DNA of 64,000 bases from CAZRXG01 sp964603985 (GCA_964603985.1 CAZRXG010000015.1:1-64000), one strand, 5' to 3'. Shown: positions 17,443-26,634, counted from the stretch's first letter. Notes: generated from the sequence alone by a model not told the origin. Numbers and translations are program-made.

Positions 17443-17474
17443 TGTGCCGCACATGTGTCGCCGGGGTTGGCGGG

Positions 17475-18473
17475 TTAAGATTTGCGGCGTGTCCTCTTCG
17501 CCAGCTTCGACAACCGGCCTTTGGCAAAGTCGCCGATCAGCGACTCGAAGACCGCCGACACCACGAATGACCCCACCATGCCCCCCAGCGCGACTGCCAT
17601 CTCGCCGACCGACCCGACCCGGTAGGAGAACGTCAGCACCGGTTTGAGGAACCGCCAGGCGGGTGGCACGTAGCTGAAGGTCACCGGGACGCGGGCACGC
17701 TGGACCCAGGTGACGGTCTCGCTGCGCAGGTAGGGATGCGTCTCCAGGCTTCTGGCAAGTCGGGCGTCGAAGAAGGAGCCGCGCGGGAAGTCCTGCAGCT
17801 CCACGCTGAGGGTGTCGTAATCCCGCTCGAACCGGTTCAGCCCTTCCGCGCGGAGAGCCTGCTCGACCAGGTCGCCCTCGCCAAAGGTGATCTCTTTCAG
17901 CAGCAGGCCGCGCTTCTCGCCCGTCACGGAAATCGTCGGCAGTGGCACGGAGAAGGGGGCGCTGCGCACCTCCCGCGCGCACACGCCCCAGTAGCCGTCG
18001 TCCAGGCCGGGCGCGAAGGCGGTGACGCTCCCCCCGACTTCGAGCGTCCCCGTGCGTATGTTCTCGCCCAGCACGACGATCTCGACGCCGGTCACGATGG
18101 CGTCCGGGCACGGCACGGCTTCCTGGGCTTCGGCCTCCATCTCTTCGATGGTCTCCTCCCGAGGGCCAGCCATGGGTGCCAGGAGCAGGGCACCGCCGCC
18201 TACGACGACCAGGCACAGCATCCCCACCGCGCCCAGTGCCACCAGCCACACCCACCACCGGCGTTTGCGGACGCCCGCCTCCTTGCGCGCCCTGCGCCGC
18301 CTGGCGATGCCGACCACCAGCCGCCACGCGAGCCAGGCGATCACGATGCCCGCCAGCAGCGCCGTGCCCAGCGCGTAATCAACCGCGAAGAAGACCAGGG
18401 CCAGGGCCGCGACCGCCAGTAGAATGATCGCAATCAACCCCGCCGCTCTGGCCGTATGTGCGCGCTCACTCAT
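17475..18473 (-). CDS. Membrane protein of unknown function
   Basis: 332 residues. Two N-terminal membrane segments, a basic loop (RRRRARKEAG), a third segment, then a soluble outer domain of ~150 residues with two Cys (PCPDAIV and GVCAREV) that could form a disulfide, and a hydrophobic C-terminal stretch (AVALGGMVGSFVVSAVF). It ends in a Lys/Arg-rich tail. AGGAGG lies seven bases before the ATG, only 19 bases after the stop of the propeller lipoprotein gene, so the two are probably cotranscribed. No family is recognised. Confidence 0.8.
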   Translation of the reverse strand: MSERAHTARAAGLIAIILLAVAALALVFFAVDYALGTALLAGIVIAWLAWRLVVGIARRRRARKEAGVRKRRWWVWLVALGAVGMLCLVVVGGGALLLAPMAGPREETIEEMEAEAQEAVPCPDAIVTGVEIVVLGENIRTGTLEVGGSVTAFAPGLDDGYWGVCAREVRSAPFSVPLPTISVTGEKRGLLLKEITFGEGDLVEQALRAEGLNRFERDYDTLSVELQDFPRGSFFDARLARSLETHPYLRSETVTWVQRARVPVTFSYVPPAWRFLKPVLTFSYRVGSVGEMAVALGGMVGSFVVSAVFESLIGDFAKGRLSKLAKRTRRKS

Positions 18474-18492
18474 CGTGCTTCCTCCTGGTGGG

Positions 18493-20640
18493 CTATGGTG
18501 CCCAGCGAATGTCGTACACGCCCGACAGGCCCTCGATCACGAACATCTCGCCGGTGGCCGGGTTGACGATCATCAACTGCCCGGCGAGCGTGCCGAACTC
18601 GTCTATGCGCCCTTCGGCCAGCCCGGCGATCAGCACCCCGTCCGGTGAGAGGACCGGCTGCTCCAGCACAATCGCGCCCGTCTCCGGCTGGAGATCGACA
18701 ATTGGGACCGAGGAAGCTTTCTCCAGCAGCGCGCCGTAAATCTGCACGCTGGTCGGGCCGGTGGTGTAGGCCGGGCTGAGGCGTCTCAGCAGGGCCAGGC
18801 TTCCGTCGGGGCGCACCACCACGTCGGCGATGGGCAGGTCGAGCAGGTCAATAATCGTCGTCGGCGTCCCCGGCTCGACCAGCTTGAGCGTTGGCTCGCC
18901 GTAGTGGCCGCCCTCGTTGTAGACCATGACCAGCCCCTCGTCCGTCCACTTGGCCTGAGACTGGAAGAGGCCCAGCGTGGTCGGGTTGGGCCGCGTGCCC
19001 GTCGAGAGCAGGGCGAAGTCGTAGCCCTCGTAGAAGTTGACCTGCGCCAGCAGCCACGCGCCGTCGGGTGACCACTGGGGGTGGCTGTAAATCCTGATCA
19101 GCTTTTCCTCGCCGTCTCGCGGGAGGGTATCGGCCACCAGACGGCGCTGCTCGCCCGTCTCCAGGTCGATGACCCACAGGCCGTTGTTGGCGTAGGCAAC
19201 CTGCTTGGCGTCCGGCGAGAAGCCCAGTGTCCCCCCGACCGGTTCCGGCAGCGCGATCACCTGTGAGACGGACAGCGTATCGACCGCCGCCCGGTAGATC
19301 ACGCCCTCGCTGGTGTAGACGATCTCCGTCCCGTCCGGGGCGACGTCGTAGGCGGTGACATCGGAGATGGCGTCGGTGATCACCTCCGGTGGCTGGCCGT
19401 TGGATGGGAGCCGCCACACCTGCACCACGTCGTTCTTTGGGGCGAGGAAGTACAGGTCGGCGGGCAGCGGCAGGCTGGTCACGCTCTGTGGTGGGGGATC
19501 GCCCCAGCCGAAGCCGACCGGTGACCCCGCTGCCTCAAACGTCGCCTGTGCCCCCGTCAGCGCGTCGAGCAGCAGGATGGTCGTCGGGCCGTCGGGGTCG
19601 CGGCCTATCAGGCGGGTGGCGGTCGGGTTCCAGATGAAGTCCGCCGTCTGCACGGGCAGGTTGCCCTCCTGGTGGAAGCTCAGGTCTTCCGGGTCGCCCA
19701 GGTACAGAAAACCCGGCCCCTCGATGCCCTCGTCGTGCACGAAGAAGACCAGCGTCCCGTCGGGCTGCTGGCCCGGCAGTGAGACCTGCCGGTCCTGGCG
19801 CACCATGAAGGCCCGCGAGTCGAGGTCTTCTGGGTGGACCAACGCCAGCCCGCCCTCAGCCGGGGCGAAGGCCAGCCGCCCGTCGGCCAGCCAGGTGTAG
19901 CCGTTGATCGCGCCCAGCTCGACCCACAGCGCCAGCAGCGGGTCGGAGCGGTACAGCGTGGCGACGCCGTCCGCACGCCACGCCAGCAGCCACCCCGAAT
20001 CGGCTGACCAGCCCAGGTCAACCAGCGGCTCCTCAGGCGCGTCGAAGACCAGCGGCCCGAAGTCCACGCCCGCGCCGGGGATGTACAGCCGGAAGCCGGT
20101 GCCGGTGGAGTAGGCTATCTTGCTGGCGTCCGGCGACCAGCATACCGTCTGCCCGCGCGCGTCTTCCGGCGGCGTGCCGATGCCGTTGTCGAGCATCTGG
20201 CCGCCGGTCCCCGTCAGCGAGGCGACGGCCAGGAACTCGTCGGTGCGGTAGAGCAGCCAGTCCCCGCCCGGTGCCACGTCGAAGTCACGCACCACCAGGT
20301 CGAGGCGCGTCACGGAAGCGGCTGCGTGCTCGTCCCCGGCCAGCGGCTGCCACCACACCTGCCCGGCGTCGTTCAGGTAGAACAGGTCGGCGGCCAGCGG
20401 CCAGGCCGTCATCAGGGGTGGCTCGGTGGGCGGCGGGGTCGGGGTGAGCGTCACCAGGTCGGCCGTCGGCGTGGGCGGCGGGGCCTCCATCGGCTCGACC
20501 TCGGTCTCGACTTCGGGTGGGGTGGCCGTCGCCGCAGAAACCGGTTCGCCGGGCGGCGCGTTGGGCGCGGCTCCCGGCATCTCCAGGATGCTGCACGCCG
20601 GTAACATCAGCAGGATTAGCACTGCAAGGGCTTTACGCAT
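18493..20640 (-). CDS. Lipoprotein with WD40-like propeller repeats
   Basis: 715 residues. Signal peptide with lipobox LPAC (Cys ~16), a Thr/Pro-rich stalk to ~residue 75, then two sets of TolB/PD40-like blades (WSPDASKIAYSTG, FSPDAKQVAYANNG, WSPDGAWLLAQV). Expected to sit on the outer face of the membrane. Such propellers mostly bind proteins or cell-wall components; the ligand here is unknown. It is cotranscribed with the membrane protein gene that follows and lies 65 bases after the SelW-like gene. Confidence 0.85.
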   Translation of the reverse strand: MRKALAVLILLMLPACSILEMPGAAPNAPPGEPVSAATATPPEVETEVEPMEAPPPTPTADLVTLTPTPPPTEPPLMTAWPLAADLFYLNDAGQVWWQPLAGDEHAAASVTRLDLVVRDFDVAPGGDWLLYRTDEFLAVASLTGTGGQMLDNGIGTPPEDARGQTVCWSPDASKIAYSTGTGFRLYIPGAGVDFGPLVFDAPEEPLVDLGWSADSGWLLAWRADGVATLYRSDPLLALWVELGAINGYTWLADGRLAFAPAEGGLALVHPEDLDSRAFMVRQDRQVSLPGQQPDGTLVFFVHDEGIEGPGFLYLGDPEDLSFHQEGNLPVQTADFIWNPTATRLIGRDPDGPTTILLLDALTGAQATFEAAGSPVGFGWGDPPPQSVTSLPLPADLYFLAPKNDVVQVWRLPSNGQPPEVITDAISDVTAYDVAPDGTEIVYTSEGVIYRAAVDTLSVSQVIALPEPVGGTLGFSPDAKQVAYANNGLWVIDLETGEQRRLVADTLPRDGEEKLIRIYSHPQWSPDGAWLLAQVNFYEGYDFALLSTGTRPNPTTLGLFQSQAKWTDEGLVMVYNEGGHYGEPTLKLVEPGTPTTIIDLLDLPIADVVVRPDGSLALLRRLSPAYTTGPTSVQIYGALLEKASSVPIVDLQPETGAIVLEQPVLSPDGVLIAGLAEGRIDEFGTLAGQLMIVNPATGEMFVIEGLSGVYDIRWAP

Positions 20641-20705
20641 CGCTGCTTCGCCTCACTAAAAATAATACGACACCGGGTTCGGGCCGGGCGGCTCGCCGTC
20701 CCGGC

Positions 20706-20948
20706 TTACCCTCTGATGGCCTTCTTGAATGCTTTACGGATCTCGCCAACCTCGGCGTGACGACCCGTCCGCAGCTTACTGTAGACCAGATCGCCGTTGA
20801 TCTCCACCTCGAAAGCGCCTCCCCCGCCGGGGATGAGCGTCCACTCGTCGATGTAGGACTCGAACTCCTGGAGGATGTTTTCCGTCATACTGACGGCGTA
20901 GGGGAGGTAGTGTCAAGCCGCGCAGTAGGTGATCGATACGGACAGCAT
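20706..20948 (-). CDS. SelW-like (Rdx family) selenoprotein with in-frame UGA
   Basis: An 80-residue reading frame is obtained if the TGA at 20913-20915 is read as selenocysteine: MLSVSITYCAAUHYLPYA..., then a C-terminal part with IPGGGGAFEVEINGDLVYSK. This is the Rdx/SelW thioredoxin-like fold, with C9-A-A-U12 in the place of the family's redox CxxC/CxxU. The ribosome site AAGGAG (20955-20960) is seven bases before the ATG at 20946-20948, and none precedes the internal ATG at 20888, from which only a 60-residue piece without the redox motif would be made. A perfect hairpin follows the UGA. Members are thought to act in thiol redox reactions. No Sec machinery gene lies in this window, so decoding is inferred. 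Confidence 0.85.
20882..20896 (-). promoter_or_regulatory. Candidate bacterial SECIS hairpin
   Basis: CCGTCA-GTA-TGACGG forms a perfect six-pair stem starting 16 bases after the UGA codon, with G first in the loop. This matches the position and general shape expected of bacterial SECIS elements. Confidence 0.65.
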
Positions 20949-21061
20949 GCGTTACTCCTTCGATGTGGGTGGTGATAACTGCCGCAAGTATAGCAAGACC
21001 CGCCGGGAATCAAAAGACCGCGCTCGTGGTGCAGGCAAGTTCTTTTTCCTCCCGGCGCTCG

Positions 21062-21176
21062 ATGAGCTTTAACCGTTTAGTCCGGGCACCGTTTGCCCCC
21101 CACCCCCGCCCAGAGCAGCCAGACGAGCCACATCTCCGTCATGGCCGGATTAGGCTCAAGGTGTATAAGGGACTTT
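21062..21176 (+). repeat. Palindromic MITE-like element lacking the inner stem
   Basis: Left end ATGAGCTTTAACCGTTTAGTCCGGGCACCGTTTGCC and right end CATCTCCGTCATGGCCGGATTAGGCTCAAGGTGTAT. The central CCCCTCCCC/GGGGAGGGG stem seen in other copies is absent. Confidence 0.75.
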
Positions 21177-21201
21177 GCGGCTGCGTGCCTGGAGGGGCAT
21201 C

Positions 21202-23277
21202 CTACTCGCACGGCTCGCCGGGCGGGGCGAAGTACCAGTCCTCGACGTTCCAGGAGGCGTAGTTGATGGGGCCTTTCTGCGGGCCGCACAGGCCGGGGGC
21301 GTGCGCCTCGACCTCAACCCGCTGGAACAGCGGAAGCTGCGGCAGCTCCGCGTTGAAGATGCGCTGCGCCTCCAGGTAGAAGGGCCGCCGCTCGGAGGGG
21401 GCGAGGGCGTTCTGCCCGTCGAATAAAGCCTGGGTCATCGCGGCACTGCACCAGGCGAGGTAGTTTTTGCCTTCCAGGCCGTCGCGCGTCTCCGGGACCT
21501 GCTCCGGGTAGTGCAGCACGTAGCTCTCCGGCAGATTCTCCGCCGTTGGTCTCCCGAACAGGAACCACTCGCGCGGGCTGGGATACAGAGCAGTCATCTC
21601 GTAGGGGACGACGATCTGGCCGAGCAGGTCGGGATGATCGGCCAGAATTTGTCCGGCGACCAGAAACTTGCCGTCGGGCGTGCGGTAGATGTTTTGCCCG
21701 GCGAAGAGGCCGAGCTTGTCGGGGTTGGGGCCAGAGGTCCAGGCAGATTGGCCGATCTGGTAGGTGCGCCCGAAGAGCAGCCCCTCCGGGTCGAACCACA
21801 CCGAGGGCAGCAGGAGATCCAGGTTGACCTTGATGCCGATGTCGGCCATGTTGGCCTGGAACAGCGTGCTCAACTGCTCGCGCATCGCGTCGCCGGTGGT
21901 GGTGTGGAAGGTGACCTCAAATGGCGTGCCCGCCGGGATGGTCCAGGTGCCGCGCTCGCAGCCGTACTCGCCGCTCAGATCCTCGCGTGCCTCGCGGACG
22001 CCGTCGCCGTCGATGTCCAGCCAGCCCGCCTCTTCGAGCAGGGCGCGTGCGTGGTCGGGGTCGTAGGGATACTGGCCCTCGATCTCCGGGTTGAAGGCCC
22101 AGTGATCGGGTGGCAGGAAGCTGTCGAGCGGCTCGACCTCGCCGTAGAGGACCTGATCGGCCATCTCGCGGCGGTTGGTGCCGTAGGCGACCGCCTGGCG
22201 CACGCGCAGGTCGGCGAAGAAGGCCCACCCTCCGCTCTCGGCGTCGGGCGGGGGCCAGTGGTTGAAGTCGATGTGCTCCCAGGTCGTCGAGGGGACGGCG
22301 CTGTATTCGATCAGGCCCTCGTCTGCTGCCTCGCGGATGGTGGGCAGCTGGGTCAATGGGAGGCCGTCGCCGGTCGCGTAGTCGCACTCGTCCGCCAGCA
22401 GCGATGACAGCATCTGTTTGGTGTCGGGGATGAAGCGGTAAACCAGATTGGGGGTTTTGACCTCGCCGCCCCACCAGCTCGTGACGGCCCGCATGGTGAC
22501 GTGCTCTCCTGCCGCCCACTCGACGAACTCGTAGGGGCCGAGCACGGGGTTGGGCAGGCGGGCGTACTCGCTGCGCTCGATCTCGGCGGGGGTCATGCCG
22601 CCCAGAACGTGCTCAGGCAGGATGGTCGAGAGCGCCGCCGGGCCTGCCAGCGGCGGCAGAAAGTACGTCGGGTCGAGGACGCCGGGCGGGTAGGTCACGC
22701 GCAGCGTGTGGTCGTCGATCTTCTCGAAAGTCTGCCGCTCCAGGATGCCGCGCGAGGTCGCCCCGGAGCCGGGGTCGATGACCACCTGGCGGGTGAAGAT
22801 GATGTCGTCCACCGTGAACGGCTCGCCGTCCGACCAGGTGATATCGTCCTTGAAGCGAAAGGTGACGCTCAGCACGGCGTTGGGGCCTTCTCCCTGCAGC
22901 GTGGCGCTGCCGTCCTCGAAGCCGGGGAATGCGTCGTCCGCGAGCATCTGCGTCGCGTAGAAGTAGTCGCTGTCGTAGATCCAGCCTTTGCCGTCGGCGG
23001 CGTGCAGGATCTGCACGGTGGCGGCCATGGTGCTGGTCACCGCGTACAGGCTGTCCGGCTCCTGGCTCATGCAGATGGTGATGGTATCTTTTGGCTCAGG
23101 CGTCGCGGCGGGGGCGGTCGTGGGGGGCGTGGTCGGCTCCTCGGTGACCCTGGTCGCGGCGGCGGTCAGGGTCTTGCCGCCGTCGCAGGCTGCCAGTGCG
23201 AGCGCAGCCGCCAGCACGAGTGTCCCGACGAGCGCCCGTCGATTGCTGAGTGTGGTCTGCTTGGTCTTCGTTGTCAT
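21202..23277 (-). CDS. ABC transporter solute-binding protein, family 5 (oligopeptide/nickel type), lipoprotein
   Basis: 691 residues from MTTKTKQTTLSNRR; AGGAG sits just upstream, and an earlier in-frame start at 23352 is not preferred. Signal peptide with lipobox LAAC, a Thr/Pro linker, then the family 5 binding-protein body (CMSQEPDSLYAVTS; FRFKDDITWSDGEPFTVDDIIFT). These proteins capture peptides, opines or metal complexes outside the membrane. No permease or ATPase gene adjoins it, so it is an orphan that must use a transporter encoded elsewhere. It is slightly longer than usual because of inserts in the middle. Confidence 0.9.
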   Translation of the reverse strand: MTTKTKQTTLSNRRALVGTLVLAAALALAACDGGKTLTAAATRVTEEPTTPPTTAPAATPEPKDTITICMSQEPDSLYAVTSTMAATVQILHAADGKGWIYDSDYFYATQMLADDAFPGFEDGSATLQGEGPNAVLSVTFRFKDDITWSDGEPFTVDDIIFTRQVVIDPGSGATSRGILERQTFEKIDDHTLRVTYPPGVLDPTYFLPPLAGPAALSTILPEHVLGGMTPAEIERSEYARLPNPVLGPYEFVEWAAGEHVTMRAVTSWWGGEVKTPNLVYRFIPDTKQMLSSLLADECDYATGDGLPLTQLPTIREAADEGLIEYSAVPSTTWEHIDFNHWPPPDAESGGWAFFADLRVRQAVAYGTNRREMADQVLYGEVEPLDSFLPPDHWAFNPEIEGQYPYDPDHARALLEEAGWLDIDGDGVREAREDLSGEYGCERGTWTIPAGTPFEVTFHTTTGDAMREQLSTLFQANMADIGIKVNLDLLLPSVWFDPEGLLFGRTYQIGQSAWTSGPNPDKLGLFAGQNIYRTPDGKFLVAGQILADHPDLLGQIVVPYEMTALYPSPREWFLFGRPTAENLPESYVLHYPEQVPETRDGLEGKNYLAWCSAAMTQALFDGQNALAPSERRPFYLEAQRIFNAELPQLPLFQRVEVEAHAPGLCGPQKGPINYASWNVEDWYFAPPGEPCE

Positions 23278-23530
23278 GTCTCCTATGAGCAGCAGGCGCG
23301 GGTGTGCTCGCTTTGCGGCGCTCGCACGACCACACGGCGGAAAACCGGTCACAAGCAGGTCTTCCGCCCCACCTAGCCGTCTGGTTGCTTCGCCTGTCGT
23401 GTCGGATGATATGGTTGGGCGTGATGCGGTTCGCGCACCGGCCAGAGATTAACCGAATCGGCGGCAAAAGGCAAGGAGGGCGAATCGCGAACCGGTAAGG
23501 CGCGCGCGCAAGGGGCGGGCCGGGAGGCCC

Positions 23531-24745
23531 TCAACCCTCCGTCGTGATGTGTCCCTCGACCACGTGCCAGCGCGTCGCCTGGCGCAGAACCTCGTCCGGC
23601 AGCAGGCCCGGCTCGGTCGTCGTCAGCAGCACCTGATCTGCGCCGTTGATTTGCTCCATCAGGTAGGCGCGGCGGTGCTCGTCGAACTCGGCGGTGACCT
23701 CGTCGAGCAGCAGCAACGGCCACTCACCGGTGCGCTCGCGCATCCAGGCCAGCTCGGCCAGCTTGAGCGCCAGCACCGCCGTCCGGTTCTGCCCGCGCGA
23801 GCCGTACAGCCCCAGGTCGCGCCCGTTGACGAGGAAGCGCATCTCGTCGCGCTGCGGCCCGATGGTCGTCATGCCGCGCACGAGGTCGTCGCGGCGGTGG
23901 GCATGTAAGGCCGCTTTGAAGCGCTCCGCGATCTGTGAGGGTGGCAACTGCGGCAGTGCCTCGACGCCCAGGTCGCCTGCGTCAAAGCTCAACTGGCCCT
24001 CCGGCGTGGGGGCCGGGTCGAAGCCGGGCAGGTAGCGCAGGCGGAGGTTCTCGCCCTCGCCGGAGAGGTCGCGGTGGATCTGGCGGGCCCCGCGCTCCAG
24101 GTCGCGCACCAGCCGGTAGCGCCCGGCGACGATGACCGCGCCGTTACCGGCCAGCCGCTCATCCCAGAAGGCCATCTGCGAGGCGTCGCCGCGCCCGCCC
24201 CGCTCCTGAAGCTGCCTCAGCAGGGCGTTGCGCTGCGAGAGGACTTTGTCGTACTCGCTGAGCGCGCGGCAGTAGGCCGGGTCGACCTGGCACAGGGTGA
24301 TGTTCAGGTAGCGGCGGCGGGTGCTCGGTGAGCCTTCGACCAGGTCCATATCCTGCGGCAGGAACATCACCACCCGGATCTGGCCCAGCAGATCCATGAC
24401 GCGCCGGGGCAGCCCGTTGACGCGGATCTGCTTCTTGAAGCGCACCTCTCGCCCCGTGCGCTCAAGCATCATCCCCACCTCGACGCGCTTGAGGCCCTCG
24501 CGGGTCTGCACTTCGGCCACCAGCCGCGCGAACGGGATCGGCTCGTCGTCGGCCAGCCAGTTGATCAACTGGCGGTCGGAGGTGGTGTGCGGCGAGCGCG
24601 AGGTCGTCAGGTAGTAGATCGACTCAAGCAGGCTGGTCTTGCCCTGGGCGTTATCGCCGTGCAGGACGATCATCCCCGGCGGCAGGTCCAGCTCCAGCCG
24701 GGCGTAATTCCTGAAATTGGTCAGCGAGAGATGCGAGATGCGCAT
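23531..24745 (-). CDS. recF: DNA replication and repair protein RecF
   Basis: 404 residues from MRISHLSLTNFRNY, the canonical RecF start, preceded by GGTGGAG; an in-frame ATG at 24763 is less likely. Walker A GDNAQGKTS (residues 30-38) opens the SMC-like ATPase head, and the Walker B LLLLDEVTAEFD lies near residue 330. RecF loads RecA at gapped DNA with RecO and RecR. It is usually next to dnaN or gyrB, but here neither is a neighbour. Confidence 0.95.
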   Translation of the reverse strand: MRISHLSLTNFRNYARLELDLPPGMIVLHGDNAQGKTSLLESIYYLTTSRSPHTTSDRQLINWLADDEPIPFARLVAEVQTREGLKRVEVGMMLERTGREVRFKKQIRVNGLPRRVMDLLGQIRVVMFLPQDMDLVEGSPSTRRRYLNITLCQVDPAYCRALSEYDKVLSQRNALLRQLQERGGRGDASQMAFWDERLAGNGAVIVAGRYRLVRDLERGARQIHRDLSGEGENLRLRYLPGFDPAPTPEGQLSFDAGDLGVEALPQLPPSQIAERFKAALHAHRRDDLVRGMTTIGPQRDEMRFLVNGRDLGLYGSRGQNRTAVLALKLAELAWMRERTGEWPLLLLDEVTAEFDEHRRAYLMEQINGADQVLLTTTEPGLLPDEVLRQATRWHVVEGHITTEG

Positions 24746-24761
24746 GAGTCTCCACCGGCTC

Positions 24762-24906
24762 ATGAAATTTAACTATTTAATCCGGGCATCGTTTGCCCCC
24801 CACCCCCGGCCCCTCCCCCACATTCCGCGCCTGACGGCGCCGGGGGGAGGGGAGAAGTCAGACGAACCGGTATTTCCATCGTGGCCGGATTAAATGCTCA
24901 GTGCAT
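24762..24906 (+). repeat. Complete palindromic MITE-like element (145 bp)
   Basis: Left end ATGAAATTTAACTATTTAATCCGG and right end CCGGATTAAATGCTCAGTGCAT form an imperfect terminal inverted repeat with a perfect TTTAATCCGG/CCGGATTAAA core. The inner CCCCTCCCCC/GGGGGGAGGGG stem is capped by GCGCC-TGAC-GGCGC. The left end overlaps the region just before recF. Confidence 0.85.
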
Positions 24907-24923
24907 AGACCGGCTCACACAGG

Positions 24924-25646
24924 TTACATACCGCCGCCGGGAGGTGAGACACCCCCGGCAGTGCCCTCCGCCCGCTCCTTGATGCCCAGCAGCATCTTAC
25001 GCTCCATGATGAAGTGGGCCGGTTCCAGGACGGCGTACACGAGCGGCGCAAGCGGCAGCCGAGGCTCGTAGATGGCCCGCAGGCGCGCGATCAGGCGCGT
25101 TGTCCCGTTGTCCAACTCGTTGAGCAGGAAGGCCCACGTTCCGTCGAAGCGGGGGCCTGTGTCGTCAGTCGCAACGGCCTGCCCGGTGAGGGGGTTCAGC
25201 GTGGCGCGCAGCACGAGTGAGCGCCCCGGCTCGATGGCGGCGACGACGAACCATCCCACGTCGGGGGCGGCGGGCACCGGGTCGCCGACCTCCAGGTGCT
25301 GCAATTCCGGGATGATGCGGTCGGCAGATTCGCCGTCGACGAAGTCACCGGCCCCCAGGGCATCCTCCAGGCGGTCGTAGCTGTACCACCCGGCACGGTT
25401 ATACCCGATCTGCACCAGCCAGGGCCAGATGTCGGCGGCGGGGGCGCGAACGGTGATGGCGCGGGTGGTTTGCACCAGCGGGTGGGGCACGATCTCGTCG
25501 CCCGGCAGCGAGCGGCTGACCTCGTCGTCGGCAGCGCCCCACCTGAGGTGCCAGGGCCGGACCAGGAGCAGATACGACGCGACGGCGGTGGCCCCGGTCT
25601 TGACCAAGCCGCTCGAAGCTCTGAAGACGGATGATCGCTTAGGCAT
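24924..25646 (-). CDS. SRPBCC (START-like) domain protein
   Basis: 240 residues. A hydrophobic N-terminal segment (VKTGATAVASYLLLV) may anchor it. The centre fits the SRPBCC helix-grip fold: ITVRAPAADIWPWLVQIGYNRAGWYSYD, a typical start, then strands through GPRFDGTWAFLLNELDNGTTRLIARLR. These domains bind hydrophobic ligands or act as cyclases; no active-site claim is possible. It is transcribed away from the following FHA gene. Confidence 0.8.
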   Translation of the reverse strand: MPKRSSVFRASSGLVKTGATAVASYLLLVRPWHLRWGAADDEVSRSLPGDEIVPHPLVQTTRAITVRAPAADIWPWLVQIGYNRAGWYSYDRLEDALGAGDFVDGESADRIIPELQHLEVGDPVPAAPDVGWFVVAAIEPGRSLVLRATLNPLTGQAVATDDTGPRFDGTWAFLLNELDNGTTRLIARLRAIYEPRLPLAPLVYAVLEPAHFIMERKMLLGIKERAEGTAGGVSPPGGGM

Positions 25647-25884
25647 CTGTTTTGCCTCCGGTGTACTGTTGTCTATCGATACGGCGTCCCCATTTTAACA
25701 CGCTCCCGGCGCACGTGGGGGCCTGGACCCCGTCCCGGCGGTTTGAATTTCCTTACCGGGGGGCGCTCAGGCGGGTGCCGGGCCGGGCGTTTCATGCTAA
25801 AATAACCCTATGGGGGCGGGGATAGCAGACTCAGAGGGCGCTGCTGTGACACGAAGGTGTGGGTCGCGCCAGGAGAAAGTCGCT

Positions 25885-26565
25885 ATGACCGGTGAAGAAT
25901 CGGAGAAGAAGCAGGAAAAGGAGTTGGAGGAGAAGCAAAAGTCACCTCTGCCGAAGACTACTGCTCGTCTGGAACACCCCAAACGGGACAGTGGGCTGAG
26001 CGCACTGGAGTCCGAAGCCGAACGGCTGAACAGGGCGGCAGCGGCCAGACGTGCCCAGTTGTCCGGGCCGACCGAGCGCCTGCCGCAAGAAGCGCAGGCG
26101 GCGATCCCGTATACACCCGGGCTGGCATTCGGCGTGCTGGGAGACGGCGCGACCCATTACGTCGTTTTGCCGGGGCACATGGCAGGCACCAAACTGCCGG
26201 ACGGTACACCGCGCTGGCGCATCGAGCTGCACGGGTTGGCCCCTGGCGCCGCGCCGGTGGGGCTGGACATCGTGGGGGACACGGTGCTGGGGCGCGGCAG
26301 CACCGGCAAGCACGTCCCCGACCTCGACCTGGAGGAGTACAAGGCCCTCGATCTGGGCGTGTCACGGCGTCACGCGCTGCTGCGCCCGACGGCGCGCAAC
26401 CTGTACATCATCGACCTGGACAGCACCAACAGCACCAAAGTCAACGCCATCCCGCTGGGGCCGGGCCTCGCGCGGGCGCTGGCCCACAACGACACCGTCA
26501 CACTGGGCAGCCGCAGCTTCACGATCAAGCTGATCGAGAGGCCGAACGACCGCAAGGAGCCTTGA
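25885..26565 (+). CDS. FHA domain protein
   Basis: 226 residues from MTGEESEKKQEKE, with AGGAG at 25871-25875; an upstream in-frame ATG at 25810 lacks a ribosome site. The first ~60 residues are highly charged and probably disordered. The C-terminal ~90 residues form a forkhead-associated domain with the GRG, SRRHA and NST phosphothreonine-binding motifs. Such proteins read phosphorylation by Ser/Thr kinases, so it could act downstream of kinases like those at 503-4918; that link is inference. A strong terminator follows. Confidence 0.9.
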   Translation: MTGEESEKKQEKELEEKQKSPLPKTTARLEHPKRDSGLSALESEAERLNRAAAARRAQLSGPTERLPQEAQAAIPYTPGLAFGVLGDGATHYVVLPGHMAGTKLPDGTPRWRIELHGLAPGAAPVGLDIVGDTVLGRGSTGKHVPDLDLEEYKALDLGVSRRHALLRPTARNLYIIDLDSTNSTKVNAIPLGPGLARALAHNDTVTLGSRSFTIKLIERPNDRKEP

Positions 26566-26593
26566 AAGCGGAGAACCGGTTTTTCGAGCGCAC

Positions 26594-26634
26594 ACCTCCC
26601 CGGACGCCGCGTGCGGCGGGGGAGGTTTTTCTTT
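26594..26634 (+). terminator. Rho-independent terminator after the FHA gene
   Basis: ACCTCCCC pairs with GGGGAGGT, extended by an inner GCCGC/GCGGC pairing, and is followed by TTTTTCTTTT. It starts 28 bases after the stop codon. Confidence 0.9.
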
